NCBI GenBank assembly: GCA_965603355.1
Contig: CBFDCQ010000035.1
Location: 1 to 32,055 of the forward strand
Reading direction: 5' to 3'
Length of the DNA: 32,055 nucleotides
DNA from: CBFDCQ01 sp965603355
GTDB taxonomy: Bacteria > Hydrogenedentota > CAZGCA01 > CBFDCQ01
Below, piece by piece: positions 17,515-25,534 of the stretch (positions are counted from its first letter, which is position 1; every line of letters starts with the position of its first letter). Both the position numbers and the translations under genes were made by a program. A model generated the notes under the pieces. The model was not told where the DNA came from, did not search any database, and saw only the letters and a list, made by a program, of their open reading frames with translations.

Positions 17515-20208
17515 TTGGCAAAGGTGGCGAAGGAATCCATAGCGAAGGTTTACGATCCCAAGTCTGTCGAGGATAAATGGTACCAGTATTGGCTTGATAA
17601 CGACGTTTTTCATTCCGAACCGCACGCCGATCGCACCCCTTACACGATAGTCATACCTCCACCTAACGTGACGGACGTCCTCCACATGGGCCACGCTTAC
17701 AACAACACCATACAGGACATTTTTATACGCTATAAGCGCATGTCCGGGTTCGAGACGCTATGGATGCCCGGGACCGACCACGCTGGTATCGCGACGCAGA
17801 ATGTGGTCGAGAAAGCGCTGGCCAAAGAGGGGACAACGCGCCACGATCTCGGCAGGGAGAAGTTCGTTGAACGAGTGTGGCAATGGCGCGAAAAGTACGG
17901 CAGCACCATCATACGCCAACTGAAAAGGCTCGGCTGCTCGTGCGATTGGGTGCGCGAACGATTCACGATGGACGAACGACTGATATCCGCCGTGCTCGAG
18001 GTTTTCGTCCGACTTTACGAGAAGGGTCTCATATATCGCGGCAAGTACATTGTCAACTGGTGCCCGCGATGCAGGACGGCCCTCTCCGACGAGGAGGCCA
18101 TACATCGAGAACATAATGGGCACCTGTGGTACGTGAAGTACCCGCTGTCCGGACGCGAAGGGTTCATCACCGTGGCGACGACTCGACCGGAGACTATGCT
18201 GGGCGATACAGGCGTCGCCGTGAACCCGAACGACAGTCGATACAAGGCTCTGGCTGGCAGCAATGCCGTTCTTCCGATACTCGAGAGGCCGCTGGCGATC
18301 GTCGAGGACGAATTCGTTGATCCGGAATTCGGCACAGGCGCCGTCAAGGTCACGCCGGCACACGACCCGAACGATTTCGATATGGGCGACAGGCACGGCC
18401 TTGAACGGATCAACGTGCTGAACGAGGACGCTACCATAAACGCGAACGGCGGCAAGTATGTCGGGATGGACAGGTTCGAGTGTCGGGACAAGCTTGTAGC
18501 CGACCTCGAGGAGCTGGGACTGCTCGAAAAGATCGAGCCGCACGTTCACGCCGTAGCTCATTGCCAGCGATGCGATACTGTGCTGGAACCATACCTTTCC
18601 GAACAGTGGTTCGTGAAGATCAAGCCGCTTGCCGAGCCCGCGCTTCAGGCGGTTAAGGACGGACGCACGAAGTTCCATCCGGAGAAATGGACGAGGGTAT
18701 ACGAGCATTGGATGGAGAACATCCGCGACTGGTGCATATCCAGACAGCTGTGGTGGGGACACAGGATACCGGTCTACTACTGCGATGCGTGCGGCGAGAT
18801 GATGGTGTGTAGAACCGCGCCCGATAAGTGCGCGAAATGCCAGTCGGCGGACATTCGCCAGGAAGAGGATGTTCTGGATACCTGGTTCTCGTCATGGTTG
18901 TGGCCGTTTTCGACAATGGGCTGGCCGGAGAGGACGAGGGAACTGGAGTATTACTATCCGACAGATACGCTGGTTACGGGACCCGACATCATATTCTTCT
19001 GGGTCGCGCGTATGATCATGGCGGGAACGTGGTTCTGCGACGACGTACCCTTCCGCGACGTGTACATTCACGGCATTATCCGCGACGCCAAGGGCAGAAG
19101 AATGAGCAAGTCGCTCGGTACCGGTATAGACCCGCTTGAGATGATCGAGAAATACAGCGCGGACGCCGTACGGTTCTCCATGATCATGCTGTCGTCGGAG
19201 GGACAGGACGTCCGGTTTGACGAAAGCAGGATTGAATTGGGCCGCAACTTCTCCAACAAGATCTGGAATGCGCAGCGGTTCCTGATGATGAACCTGGAGG
19301 AGAACGACCACGACACCGTGATCGAGTCGATGGGGGTGGTGGACCAGACGAGCAGCCCGGTCTCCCTCGAGACGTGGCCGCTCGAGGACAGGTGGATCCT
19401 ATCGAGACTTCATAGGACCATCGAGCGGGTGACGTCCTGCCTTGACGGTTTCAGGCTCAACGACGCCGTATCGAGCATCTACCACTTTTTCTGGCACGAG
19501 TACTGCGACTGGTACCTGGAGATGATTAAGCCGAGGCTGTACGGCAAGCGTGACGGCAAGGAGCAGGCGCTGGCGGTCGCGCTGATCGTTTTGCGCGACG
19601 CGATGAAACTGCTTCATCCGTTCATTCCGTTCATCACGGAGGAGATATGGCAGATGATACTCGCGCGGGACCGACCGGTGAGTATCGCCGTTGACGCTTG
19701 GCCGAAACCGAACGAGAACCTCTTGAATCCAGAGATTGAGCGCGAGACTGACCTCGTCCAGCGCGTAACCTTCTCAATCAGAAACATGCGCAGCGAGATG
19801 AACGTCCCGCCTGCAACGAGCGTGCGCGCGATTGTCCGCCCGAGCGACGAGACGACTGGCAGCACACTGAGAAACAACGTCTCGCATATCATGGAACTTG
19901 CCCGGTGTTCGGAGGTAGTTGTCGAGGCCGAGGCCGAGGTGCCGGAACAGGTTGCCAAGACCTTCCTGCCGGAAGCGGAAGTGTTTCTCCCGCTTGAGGG
20001 AGTAATCGATATCGAAGCGGAGAAACGGCGGCTCACGAAGGAACGCGACCGCGTCAGCACTTTCATCGAACGCGCGCGGGCGAAACTTGCCAGTCAAGAC
20101 TTCGTGAACAAAGCGCCGGCCGAAGTTGTAGAACAACAGAGGGAGAAACTCGCGGAGTTCGAGCAGAAACTGAGTAAGCTGGACGACAGCCTATCCTCTT
20201 TAGGTTGA
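17515..20208 (+). CDS. valS: Valyl-tRNA synthetase
   Basis: Class I synthetase charging tRNA-Val. 897 residues from TTG 17515 (MAKVAKESIAKVYDPKSVE); an upstream in-frame start inside proS is rejected because conservation begins at about KVYDPKSVEDKW. The HIGH motif is HMGH at residues 57-60 and the KMSKS loop is RMSKS at 529-533. The editing domain contains TTRPETMLGDTGVAVNP and GTGAVKVTPAHDPNDF. Zinc-type CxxC clusters occur at CPRC and CDAC..CAKC. The C-terminal coiled coil (about 835-897) is the tRNA-binding arm typical of ValRS. One oddity: the residue in the usual PPPNVTG context is Asp54 instead of Gly. Confidence 0.96.
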   Translation: MAKVAKESIAKVYDPKSVEDKWYQYWLDNDVFHSEPHADRTPYTIVIPPPNVTDVLHMGHAYNNTIQDIFIRYKRMSGFETLWMPGTDHAGIATQNVVEKALAKEGTTRHDLGREKFVERVWQWREKYGSTIIRQLKRLGCSCDWVRERFTMDERLISAVLEVFVRLYEKGLIYRGKYIVNWCPRCRTALSDEEAIHREHNGHLWYVKYPLSGREGFITVATTRPETMLGDTGVAVNPNDSRYKALAGSNAVLPILERPLAIVEDEFVDPEFGTGAVKVTPAHDPNDFDMGDRHGLERINVLNEDATINANGGKYVGMDRFECRDKLVADLEELGLLEKIEPHVHAVAHCQRCDTVLEPYLSEQWFVKIKPLAEPALQAVKDGRTKFHPEKWTRVYEHWMENIRDWCISRQLWWGHRIPVYYCDACGEMMVCRTAPDKCAKCQSADIRQEEDVLDTWFSSWLWPFSTMGWPERTRELEYYYPTDTLVTGPDIIFFWVARMIMAGTWFCDDVPFRDVYIHGIIRDAKGRRMSKSLGTGIDPLEMIEKYSADAVRFSMIMLSSEGQDVRFDESRIELGRNFSNKIWNAQRFLMMNLEENDHDTVIESMGVVDQTSSPVSLETWPLEDRWILSRLHRTIERVTSCLDGFRLNDAVSSIYHFFWHEYCDWYLEMIKPRLYGKRDGKEQALAVALIVLRDAMKLLHPFIPFITEEIWQMILARDRPVSIAVDAWPKPNENLLNPEIERETDLVQRVTFSIRNMRSEMNVPPATSVRAIVRPSDETTGSTLRNNVSHIMELARCSEVVVEAEAEVPEQVAKTFLPEAEVFLPLEGVIDIEAEKRRLTKERDRVSTFIERARAKLASQDFVNKAPAEVVEQQREKLAEFEQKLSKLDDSLSSLG

Positions 20209-20272
20209 ACTACGATACGGCTGGAGATGTAGGAATGCCACCGTGATGCTGTGGATGAGGGGGTAACTTCAC

Positions 20273-21703
20273 TTGCGGAAAACAAAGATCGTATGCACGA
20301 TAGGGCCTGCATCGAGCTCGCCGGACACGTTGCGCGAGATGGTTCTTGCGGGCATGGACGTCGCCCGGCTGAATTTCTCCCACGGAACGTGGGCCGATCA
20401 CGAGAAGAGCATCAATACTCTGCGCAAGATTGCCGACGAGCTGGATCATAATGTCGGTGTGATGTTTGACCTGCAAGGTCCAAAGATTCGCTCCGGAAAG
20501 CTCAAGGGCGGCAAGCCTGTCACGCTGAAAGAGGGGCAGAAGCTCGTCATCACCACCGAGGACGTAGAGGGCAACAGCAGGCGAATAAGCACCATTTATA
20601 AAGCTCTGTCCAACGACGTCGAGCCGGGCGAACAGATACTTCTCGCGGACGGGGCAATCGAGCTTCGCGTCGTATCGGTCAGCGGAAACGAGGTTACGTG
20701 TGAAGTGCTCAACGGCGGGCCTCTCGGCGAGCACAAGGGGATAAACCTTCCGGGAACCAAGATCTCAGCACCATCCATAACTGACAAGGACAAGAAAGAT
20801 CTCGAGTTTGCCCTTGGACTTGGCGGCGATTACATCGCGATGTCATTTGTACGGTCGGAGGCCGGGGTCAAAGAGCTGAAGGGCTTGCTGGAAGGGCAAG
20901 GGTCGCCGCTGCCGGTCGTAGCCAAGATCGAAAAGCCGGAGGCGCTTTCGAGAATAGATGCTATATACGAGACTACGGACGCTATCATGGTCGCCCGGGG
21001 CGATCTGGGCGTTGAGCTGCCTCCCGAACAAGTGCCTGAAATCCAGAAGCAGCTTATTCTGAAGGCCAACCAGCGCGGCCTACCGGTCATCACCGCCACG
21101 CAGATGCTCGAATCGATGATTAACAGCCCGCGTCCGACGCGAGCCGAGGCCTCAGACGTTGCTAACGCGATCTACGACGGTACTGACGCAGTGATGTTGT
21201 CCGCGGAAACCGCAATGGGCAAGTATCCGGTGGAGTCGGTGCGCATGATGGCGAGAATCGCGGATGAAGCCGATCGGGCGGTTGCCCTTCATCGCAGAGC
21301 ACCACGGCGTCAGGCGCAGGATAACGTGGGTTTTCACGACGCGATAGGCAGCGCGGTCCGGCAGGCGGTAGAGGACCTCCGTGCTGAACATATTGTCTGT
21401 TTCACAATGTCGGGGTTCACTGCAAAACTGATCTCGTCGTACCGCCCAAACGCGAACATCATTGCCGCGACTCGATCGGACGAGGTAATGAGACAACTGG
21501 CCGTCTATTGGGGTGTGAAGCCGATCAAGGTGGGGCCGGTGGAGGACACGGACGAGATGGTCGGTGTCGTCGAGAAGAAGCTCCTGCAGCTGAATCTGGC
21601 GAGGAAAGGCGAGACGTTGGTGATCACCGCGGGTACCCCCTTGATGATGGCGGGCACAACGAACATGATACGCCTTCACCGGGTCGGCGACCCGACGGAC
21701 TGA
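20273..21703 (+). CDS. pyk: Pyruvate kinase
   Basis: Glycolytic enzyme converting phosphoenolpyruvate and ADP to pyruvate and ATP. 476 residues, typical length without a C-terminal PEP-utiliser extension. Motifs: KIVCTIGPAS at the N-terminus, ARLNFSHG, FDLQGPKIRSG, KIEKPEAL, the VARGDLGVELP loop and ITATQMLESMI. The allosteric C-terminal domain has FTMSGFTAKLISSYRP. The start is TTG 20273, with GAGGGGG about 10 bases upstream. It lies 64 bases after valS; I see no clear promoter in that gap, so it may be read from upstream. Confidence 0.96.
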   Translation: MRKTKIVCTIGPASSSPDTLREMVLAGMDVARLNFSHGTWADHEKSINTLRKIADELDHNVGVMFDLQGPKIRSGKLKGGKPVTLKEGQKLVITTEDVEGNSRRISTIYKALSNDVEPGEQILLADGAIELRVVSVSGNEVTCEVLNGGPLGEHKGINLPGTKISAPSITDKDKKDLEFALGLGGDYIAMSFVRSEAGVKELKGLLEGQGSPLPVVAKIEKPEALSRIDAIYETTDAIMVARGDLGVELPPEQVPEIQKQLILKANQRGLPVITATQMLESMINSPRPTRAEASDVANAIYDGTDAVMLSAETAMGKYPVESVRMMARIADEADRAVALHRRAPRRQAQDNVGFHDAIGSAVRQAVEDLRAEHIVCFTMSGFTAKLISSYRPNANIIAATRSDEVMRQLAVYWGVKPIKVGPVEDTDEMVGVVEKKLLQLNLARKGETLVITAGTPLMMAGTTNMIRLHRVGDPTD

Positions 21704-21783
21704 CGTGGGAAAAGTGACCGCTTCAACCGACCACCTGAACGTGTTCCAGACGAATCCAAAGTCGTAAGAAAGCCTGCAGAAAA

Positions 21784-23379
21784 ATGAAGGCGCAACTCGA
21801 TCTAGCGCAGGACTACATGAATGACGTTCAGGAACTGCGTGGATTTTTCCCGCACGATTACCGTCATCCGCCCGACCCCGAGTTCGTCGAAAAGGTGGCT
21901 AAGGGCGCTGACTCGGCCCTGGTTGACGAGATTAAGAGCTGCAACGAGGCGTTAGGCGCCGACGGAAAGGCTCTTCAAAACATTGAGGCACTTCGCGAGG
22001 GCGACAGCGCAGTCGTTGTGACCGGTCAGCAGCCGGGCATCTTCACCGGACCACTCTACACAGTCTATAAGGCGCTCGCCGCAGTACGGCTTAGCGAGCG
22101 GTACAGCAAAACGCTGAAGCGCAGGGTCGTTCCTGTCTTCTGGGTGGCCAGCGACGACCACGATTTCGAGGAGATCCGGACCGCGCGGTTCGTTGACTGG
22201 CGCGGACGTGTCTCCCCGTTGTCCTACGCGTTCAAGGACGCTGAGCCGGGATTGTCCGCCTTCGACATACCGGCTGACAGCGAGCTTCTCGGCGATCTTG
22301 TCCGAACGTTTGACGAGGAGACATCAGATCACGAGAGCAAAGAGGAGATCGTCGAATTTCTGAAAACCTCTCTCAATGAGGAGCAATCGCTCGCGGACTG
22401 GTTTGGGCGGCTGCTGCTCAAGCTGTTTCGCGGAACGGGACTCATCGTGTTCTTTCCACACGGGCGGCGTGCTAGAGAGCTGGCGGCGGACGTTCTCGCG
22501 GAGGAAATCAGATCGCCCGGCGCGACAACCAACCTCATTCAGGAAGCCAGCGCCAGACTCGCCAGTCTGAAGTACAAACCTCAGATAGAGAAAAAAGCCA
22601 ACGAGACCCATTTCTTTCTGTACGCCAACAGGAACCGGCGCAAGGTTCTCTTCGAGAGGGACAGGTATTACGTCCCGGACGAGAACCTCTCCTTCAGCGT
22701 GGCGGATATGGAGGGGATGTGTCGCTCTGAGCCGGAACGGTTCAGCCCTAACGCCGTGCTGCGGACGGTGGTTCAGGGAACGCTCCTGCCGACCCTGGAT
22801 TACGTCGGAGGCCCGGGGGAGATCGCGTACTGGGCACAGTTGGGTAAGGTGTTCGAGCGGTTCGGCGTCCCAATGGCTCGCCTGCATCCGCGACCCGGCG
22901 TTGTGCTCGTCAACCGCAGGTGCGAGAAGCTGATGCAGAAGCACTGCATAGAGGCGGCTCAGATCACGTCCGGCAAGGATGATGTGCTCGTCGACCGCTG
23001 TTCATTGATCGAGAAATCATCTCACGAGGAGACATTGAGGGAAACGGCAGAACGCATCGCGGCCGAATTCGAGCGATACGTCGCGCAAGTTTCGACGGTT
23101 GATGCTTCTCTGGGTGCTGGGGCGACAAAACTCCGGCAGAAAACCGAGTACGCGCTCGGAAAGCTGGCGGAGAAAGCGGCCGGGATGCAGCATCGGCAAA
23201 CCGAGCAGTTGGAAGCCGAGATCGCCGAGCTGCGGGCAATCCTCTTCCCGCTGGGCAAACCTCAGGAGAGGGTGCTCAACATATTCCCTTACCTGATGGA
23301 ATCGGGATGGGGGCTCATACCGGGACTGTTGCGCGACATAAACGTCGACCGAGCGGATTATCAGGCCGTTACCATTTGA
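21784..23379 (+). CDS. bshC: BshC-type putative cysteine ligase of bacillithiol biosynthesis
   Basis: 531 residues, normal for BshC. Characteristic segments are VVTGQQPGIFTGPLYTVYKALAA (about 75-100), PVFWVASDDHDFEEI (about 117-131), an N-terminal HIGH-like nucleotidyltransferase fold, and a C-terminal region with a predicted coiled coil (about 430-500) before NIFPYLMESGWGLI. BshC is thought to add cysteine to glucosaminyl-malate in the last step of bacillithiol synthesis. The other genes, bshA and bshB, are not in the window. The gene stands in an 80-base gap after pyk and is followed by the promoter of the rpsF cluster, so it likely ends a transcription unit. Confidence 0.93.
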   Translation: MKAQLDLAQDYMNDVQELRGFFPHDYRHPPDPEFVEKVAKGADSALVDEIKSCNEALGADGKALQNIEALREGDSAVVVTGQQPGIFTGPLYTVYKALAAVRLSERYSKTLKRRVVPVFWVASDDHDFEEIRTARFVDWRGRVSPLSYAFKDAEPGLSAFDIPADSELLGDLVRTFDEETSDHESKEEIVEFLKTSLNEEQSLADWFGRLLLKLFRGTGLIVFFPHGRRARELAADVLAEEIRSPGATTNLIQEASARLASLKYKPQIEKKANETHFFLYANRNRRKVLFERDRYYVPDENLSFSVADMEGMCRSEPERFSPNAVLRTVVQGTLLPTLDYVGGPGEIAYWAQLGKVFERFGVPMARLHPRPGVVLVNRRCEKLMQKHCIEAAQITSGKDDVLVDRCSLIEKSSHEETLRETAERIAAEFERYVAQVSTVDASLGAGATKLRQKTEYALGKLAEKAAGMQHRQTEQLEAEIAELRAILFPLGKPQERVLNIFPYLMESGWGLIPGLLRDINVDRADYQAVTI

Positions 23380-23419
23380 CCAAGGCGGCCTTAATACCTC
23401 CGGGGTGGACAGATTTCTG

Positions 23420-23448
23420 TTGCCAAAGAGCCTTGACTATGGTAAAAT
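23420..23448 (+). promoter_or_regulatory. Promoter of the rpsF-ssb-rpsR-rplI-dnaB cluster
   Basis: TTGCCA at 23420-23425 and TAAAAT at 23443-23448 have a 17-base spacer, each 5 of 6 to consensus. A TG at 23440-23441 forms an extended -10. It lies 76 bases before rpsF. The leader (23449-23523) is pyrimidine-rich on this strand; I looked for an S6:S18-binding mRNA element and could not convincingly fold one by eye. Confidence 0.75.
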
Positions 23449-23523
23449 CACACTCTGAAGGGTGAGGGGATGTTCTCTTCTTCTTGTTATTTGCTTCTTT
23501 GGAAACGTTGATGGAGTGAGCTG

Positions 23524-24078
23524 ATGAAACCATACGAGACGCTGTTTATTGTCCGCCCGGACGTCGAGGAGGAAGATCTGACCGCCATAGTAGGACGGGT
23601 GGAAGACGCTATCAAGGCCAACGGAGGCACGCCGTCCGAACCGCAGGTTTGGGGGAAAAGACGCCTTGCCTATGCGGTTAAAACATATCGAGAGGGGATA
23701 TACGTGCTGGTGAGTTTCGAGGGGCCGCCTGAGGTCGTAGGGAAACTTCGGGAGCATTTCCGGTTCAACGAAGATGTCATCAGGCATATCATTACGCTAC
23801 AGGGACCGCCGCGGAGCGAGCAGGATCTGCAAAGAGAAGGCACACAACGGGAGCCGAGGCGTGGCGGGCAGGATCTGCAAAGAGAAGGCACACAACGGGA
23901 GCCGAGGCGTAGCGAGCAGGATCTGCAAAGCGAGAGCACACAACGGGAGCCGAGGCGTAGCGAGCAGGATCTGCAAAGCGAGGGCACAGAACAGGAGCCG
24001 GAGCGAAGTGAGCAGGATCTGCCGGGCGAGGCTGCAGCAGCTACTGAGGAGACGGAACACGAAGTTCGTGAGGACTGA
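23524..24078 (+). CDS. rpsF: 30S ribosomal protein S6 with repeat-built C-terminal tail
   Basis: Ribosomal protein of the 30S platform that pairs with S18, whose gene lies two genes downstream. Residues 1-96 are an ordinary S6 domain (MKPYETLFIVRPDVEEEDL at the start, WGKRRLAYAVKTYREGIYVLVSFEG in the middle). Residues 97-176 are five tandem 16-residue repeats of the type RSEQDLQREGTQREPR, and the chain ends with an acidic segment, 184 residues in all. Typical S6 is 95-135 residues. The tail is hydrophilic, highly charged and probably disordered. GGAGTGAG upstream is the ribosome binding site. The stop is followed by ssb after 3 bases, the classic rpsF-ssb-rpsR order. Confidence 0.95.
   Translation: MKPYETLFIVRPDVEEEDLTAIVGRVEDAIKANGGTPSEPQVWGKRRLAYAVKTYREGIYVLVSFEGPPEVVGKLREHFRFNEDVIRHIITLQGPPRSEQDLQREGTQREPRRGGQDLQREGTQREPRRSEQDLQSESTQREPRRSEQDLQSEGTEQEPERSEQDLPGEAAAATEETEHEVRED
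23812..24051 (+). repeat. Five in-frame 48-base tandem repeats inside rpsF
   Basis: Units begin at 23812, 23860, 23908, 23956 and 24004, each exactly 48 bases and so 16 codons. The first four are nearly identical (core AGCAGGATCTGCAAAG); the fifth keeps only its first third well and then drifts. Because 48 is divisible by three, other frames also remain open across the array, producing long spurious frames on both strands. The near-identity of units 1-4 points to recent expansion or homogenisation. Confidence 0.93.
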
Positions 24079-24081
24079 GAC

Positions 24082-24498
24082 ATGGCCAAATTCTCAATGA
24101 TAGACCTGAACAGGGTGCTTCTTGCGGGACGACTTACCCGTGACCCGGAACTGAGATACACGTCCTCTGGAATCGCCGTTGCCACATTGCCGCTCGCGGT
24201 CAGCCGCAAGTACACGGCAAAGGACGGCGAGAAGAAGGAGCAGACGTGTTTCATTAACGTGGTTGTGTGGCAAAAGCAGGCTGAGTTCTGCGCTGAATAC
24301 CTCAGTAAGGGCAGGCCGGTTTTTGTTGAAGGAAGACTGCAGACGCGCAGTTGGGAAACGGAAGCCGGACAGAAACGTAGTATGATAGAAGTCGTAGCGC
24401 AGCGAGTTCAGACTCTCGAATGGCCTGAAAGGGAGGAGCCGGAGACACCTGCTACTGGAGACGAACAAGTCTCGAACGAGGAGGAAGTCCCGTTCTAG
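24082..24498 (+). CDS. ssb: Single-stranded DNA-binding protein
   Basis: Binds single-stranded DNA during replication and repair and recruits partners through its C-terminal tip. 138 residues: an OB-fold from about 6-115 (LNRVLLAGRLTRDPELRYTSSG, FINVVVWQKQAEFCAEYLSKG, VEGRLQTRSWE), a short acidic linker, and the terminal EEEVPF, a recognisable variant of the DDDIPF interaction tip. Placed between the S6 and S18 genes as in many bacteria. The linker is short compared with E. coli SSB. Confidence 0.96.
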   Translation: MAKFSMIDLNRVLLAGRLTRDPELRYTSSGIAVATLPLAVSRKYTAKDGEKKEQTCFINVVVWQKQAEFCAEYLSKGRPVFVEGRLQTRSWETEAGQKRSMIEVVAQRVQTLEWPEREEPETPATGDEQVSNEEEVPF

Positions 24499-24563
24499 GA
24501 GAACCCTTCTGGTGTAAGAGGTGAAAGGGCCGGCCGGAACTGAGCCGGTGCAGGGAAACTTGG

Positions 24564-24803
24564 ATGGTAATAAAACGTAAAGACAAGAAACGAAGAGTCA
24601 GAAGGAAAGTGTGCCGCTTTTGCGCAGATAAGATAGAGCATATTGATTACAAGGAGTGGCACAAACTGAGACATTTCACCACGGAGAGGGGGAAAATCAT
24701 TCCTCGGCGCATTTCCGGCAACTGCGCGAAACATCAGAGGCGGGTGAGCGCAGCTCTGAAACGTGCACGACGGATCGCTCTCTTACCGTATTCCTCCGAT
24801 TGA
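24564..24803 (+). CDS. rpsR: 30S ribosomal protein S18
   Basis: 79 residues. Conserved core IDYKEWHKLRHFTTERGKIIPRRISGNCAKHQRRVSAALKRARRIALLPY identifies S18, the partner of S6. It retains cysteines at CRFC and in GNCAKHQ, so it is the zinc-ribbon (C+) form. The basic N-terminus is normal. It follows ssb after 65 bases. A 284-base spacer then separates it from rplI, longer than the other gaps in this cluster. Confidence 0.96.
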   Translation: MVIKRKDKKRRVRRKVCRFCADKIEHIDYKEWHKLRHFTTERGKIIPRRISGNCAKHQRRVSAALKRARRIALLPYSSD

Positions 24804-25087
24804 GATCGGGAAAACGCAAGTGCCGTTCGCGAGGGAGCGACCGCAGCGCGCGTTAAGGTGGGCGTTTCTTGAGCGCGCGACTAGAACAGGTGGTGCGGGC
24901 CCGGTACGGAAGCAAACGGACGGTGCAAGACAATCCTCGTAAGGCGTCTCGTACGGGACCCGCAACTATTAAAGCTAAACACGGGTATCTCCGGTGACCA
25001 ACAAGTAGGGGCTCAAGGCGCATTATTTGCCCGTTAGTCGGGTCTATCAGAGAAGTATTGCGGCGAAAACAAGGAGGGCAGGAACAG
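24804..25087 (+). other. Unassigned 284-base spacer between rpsR and rplI
   Basis: No convincing gene on either strand; the short open frames on the minus strand resemble no family I know. AGCGCGCG occurs twice (24845-24852 and 24872-24879) and its GCGCGC cores could pair. AAGGAGG at 25071-25077 is the ribosome binding site of rplI. Some bacteria carry a small membrane protein gene at this position; no remnant is recognisable. A leader RNA is possible but unsupported. Confidence 0.4.
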
Positions 25088-25531
25088 GTGAAAGTTATTC
25101 TCAAACAGAGAGTTGCCGACCTCGGCGATGTGGGCGACGTAGTGACCGTAGCGGACGGCTATGCCAGAAACTTCCTTATACCGCGAGACCTCGCGACACG
25201 CGCCGACAAGGCAAAGGTCCGGCAACTGGAACATGAGAGGAGAATGATCAAGGCTCGCGAGGAAAAGCTCCTCAAGGAAGTGCAGGAACTCGCAACGAAG
25301 ATTGACGGGGCGTCCTGTACAGTAAGCGCCAGGGCAGGCGATGAAGATAAGCTTTTCGGCTCGGTGGGCGCGGCCGATATCGCTGAGGCGCTGCACGAGA
25401 TTGAGCTTGAAATAGACAAGAAGGACATTGAACTGGATGAGCCGATAAAGGAACTTGGCGTGTATTCCGTTCCCATAAACGTCGGCAAGGGAATCACGGC
25501 ACGATTGAAGCTTTGGGTTGTAAGGGAATAG
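25088..25531 (+). CDS. rplI: 50S ribosomal protein L9
   Basis: 147 residues from GTG 25088 (MKVILKQRVADLGDVGDVV), the classic L9 start. An in-frame upstream start at 25058 adds ten unconserved residues and includes the ribosome binding site AAGGAGG, so it is rejected. The N-terminal domain has DGYARNFLIPRDLA, then a long connecting helix (about 40-75) and the C-terminal domain with DKLFGSVGAADIAEAL. L9 binds 23S rRNA near the L1 stalk. dnaB follows after 3 bases, the common rplI-dnaB linkage. Confidence 0.96.
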   Translation: MKVILKQRVADLGDVGDVVTVADGYARNFLIPRDLATRADKAKVRQLEHERRMIKAREEKLLKEVQELATKIDGASCTVSARAGDEDKLFGSVGAADIAEALHEIELEIDKKDIELDEPIKELGVYSVPINVGKGITARLKLWVVRE

Positions 25532-25534
25532 GCC

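Noticed and set aside
23433..23438. TTGACT as the -35 of the rpsF promoter
   Set aside because: Only 4 bases from the -10; the TTGCCA at 23420 has the proper 17-base spacing.
23812..24051. CRISPR array
   Set aside because: The units are contiguous in-frame tandem repeats without spacers.
23670..24254. Long open frames on the minus strand and in another + frame across the rpsF repeats
   Set aside because: They arise because a 48-base tandem repeat keeps every frame open; the products are low-complexity and unlike any family.
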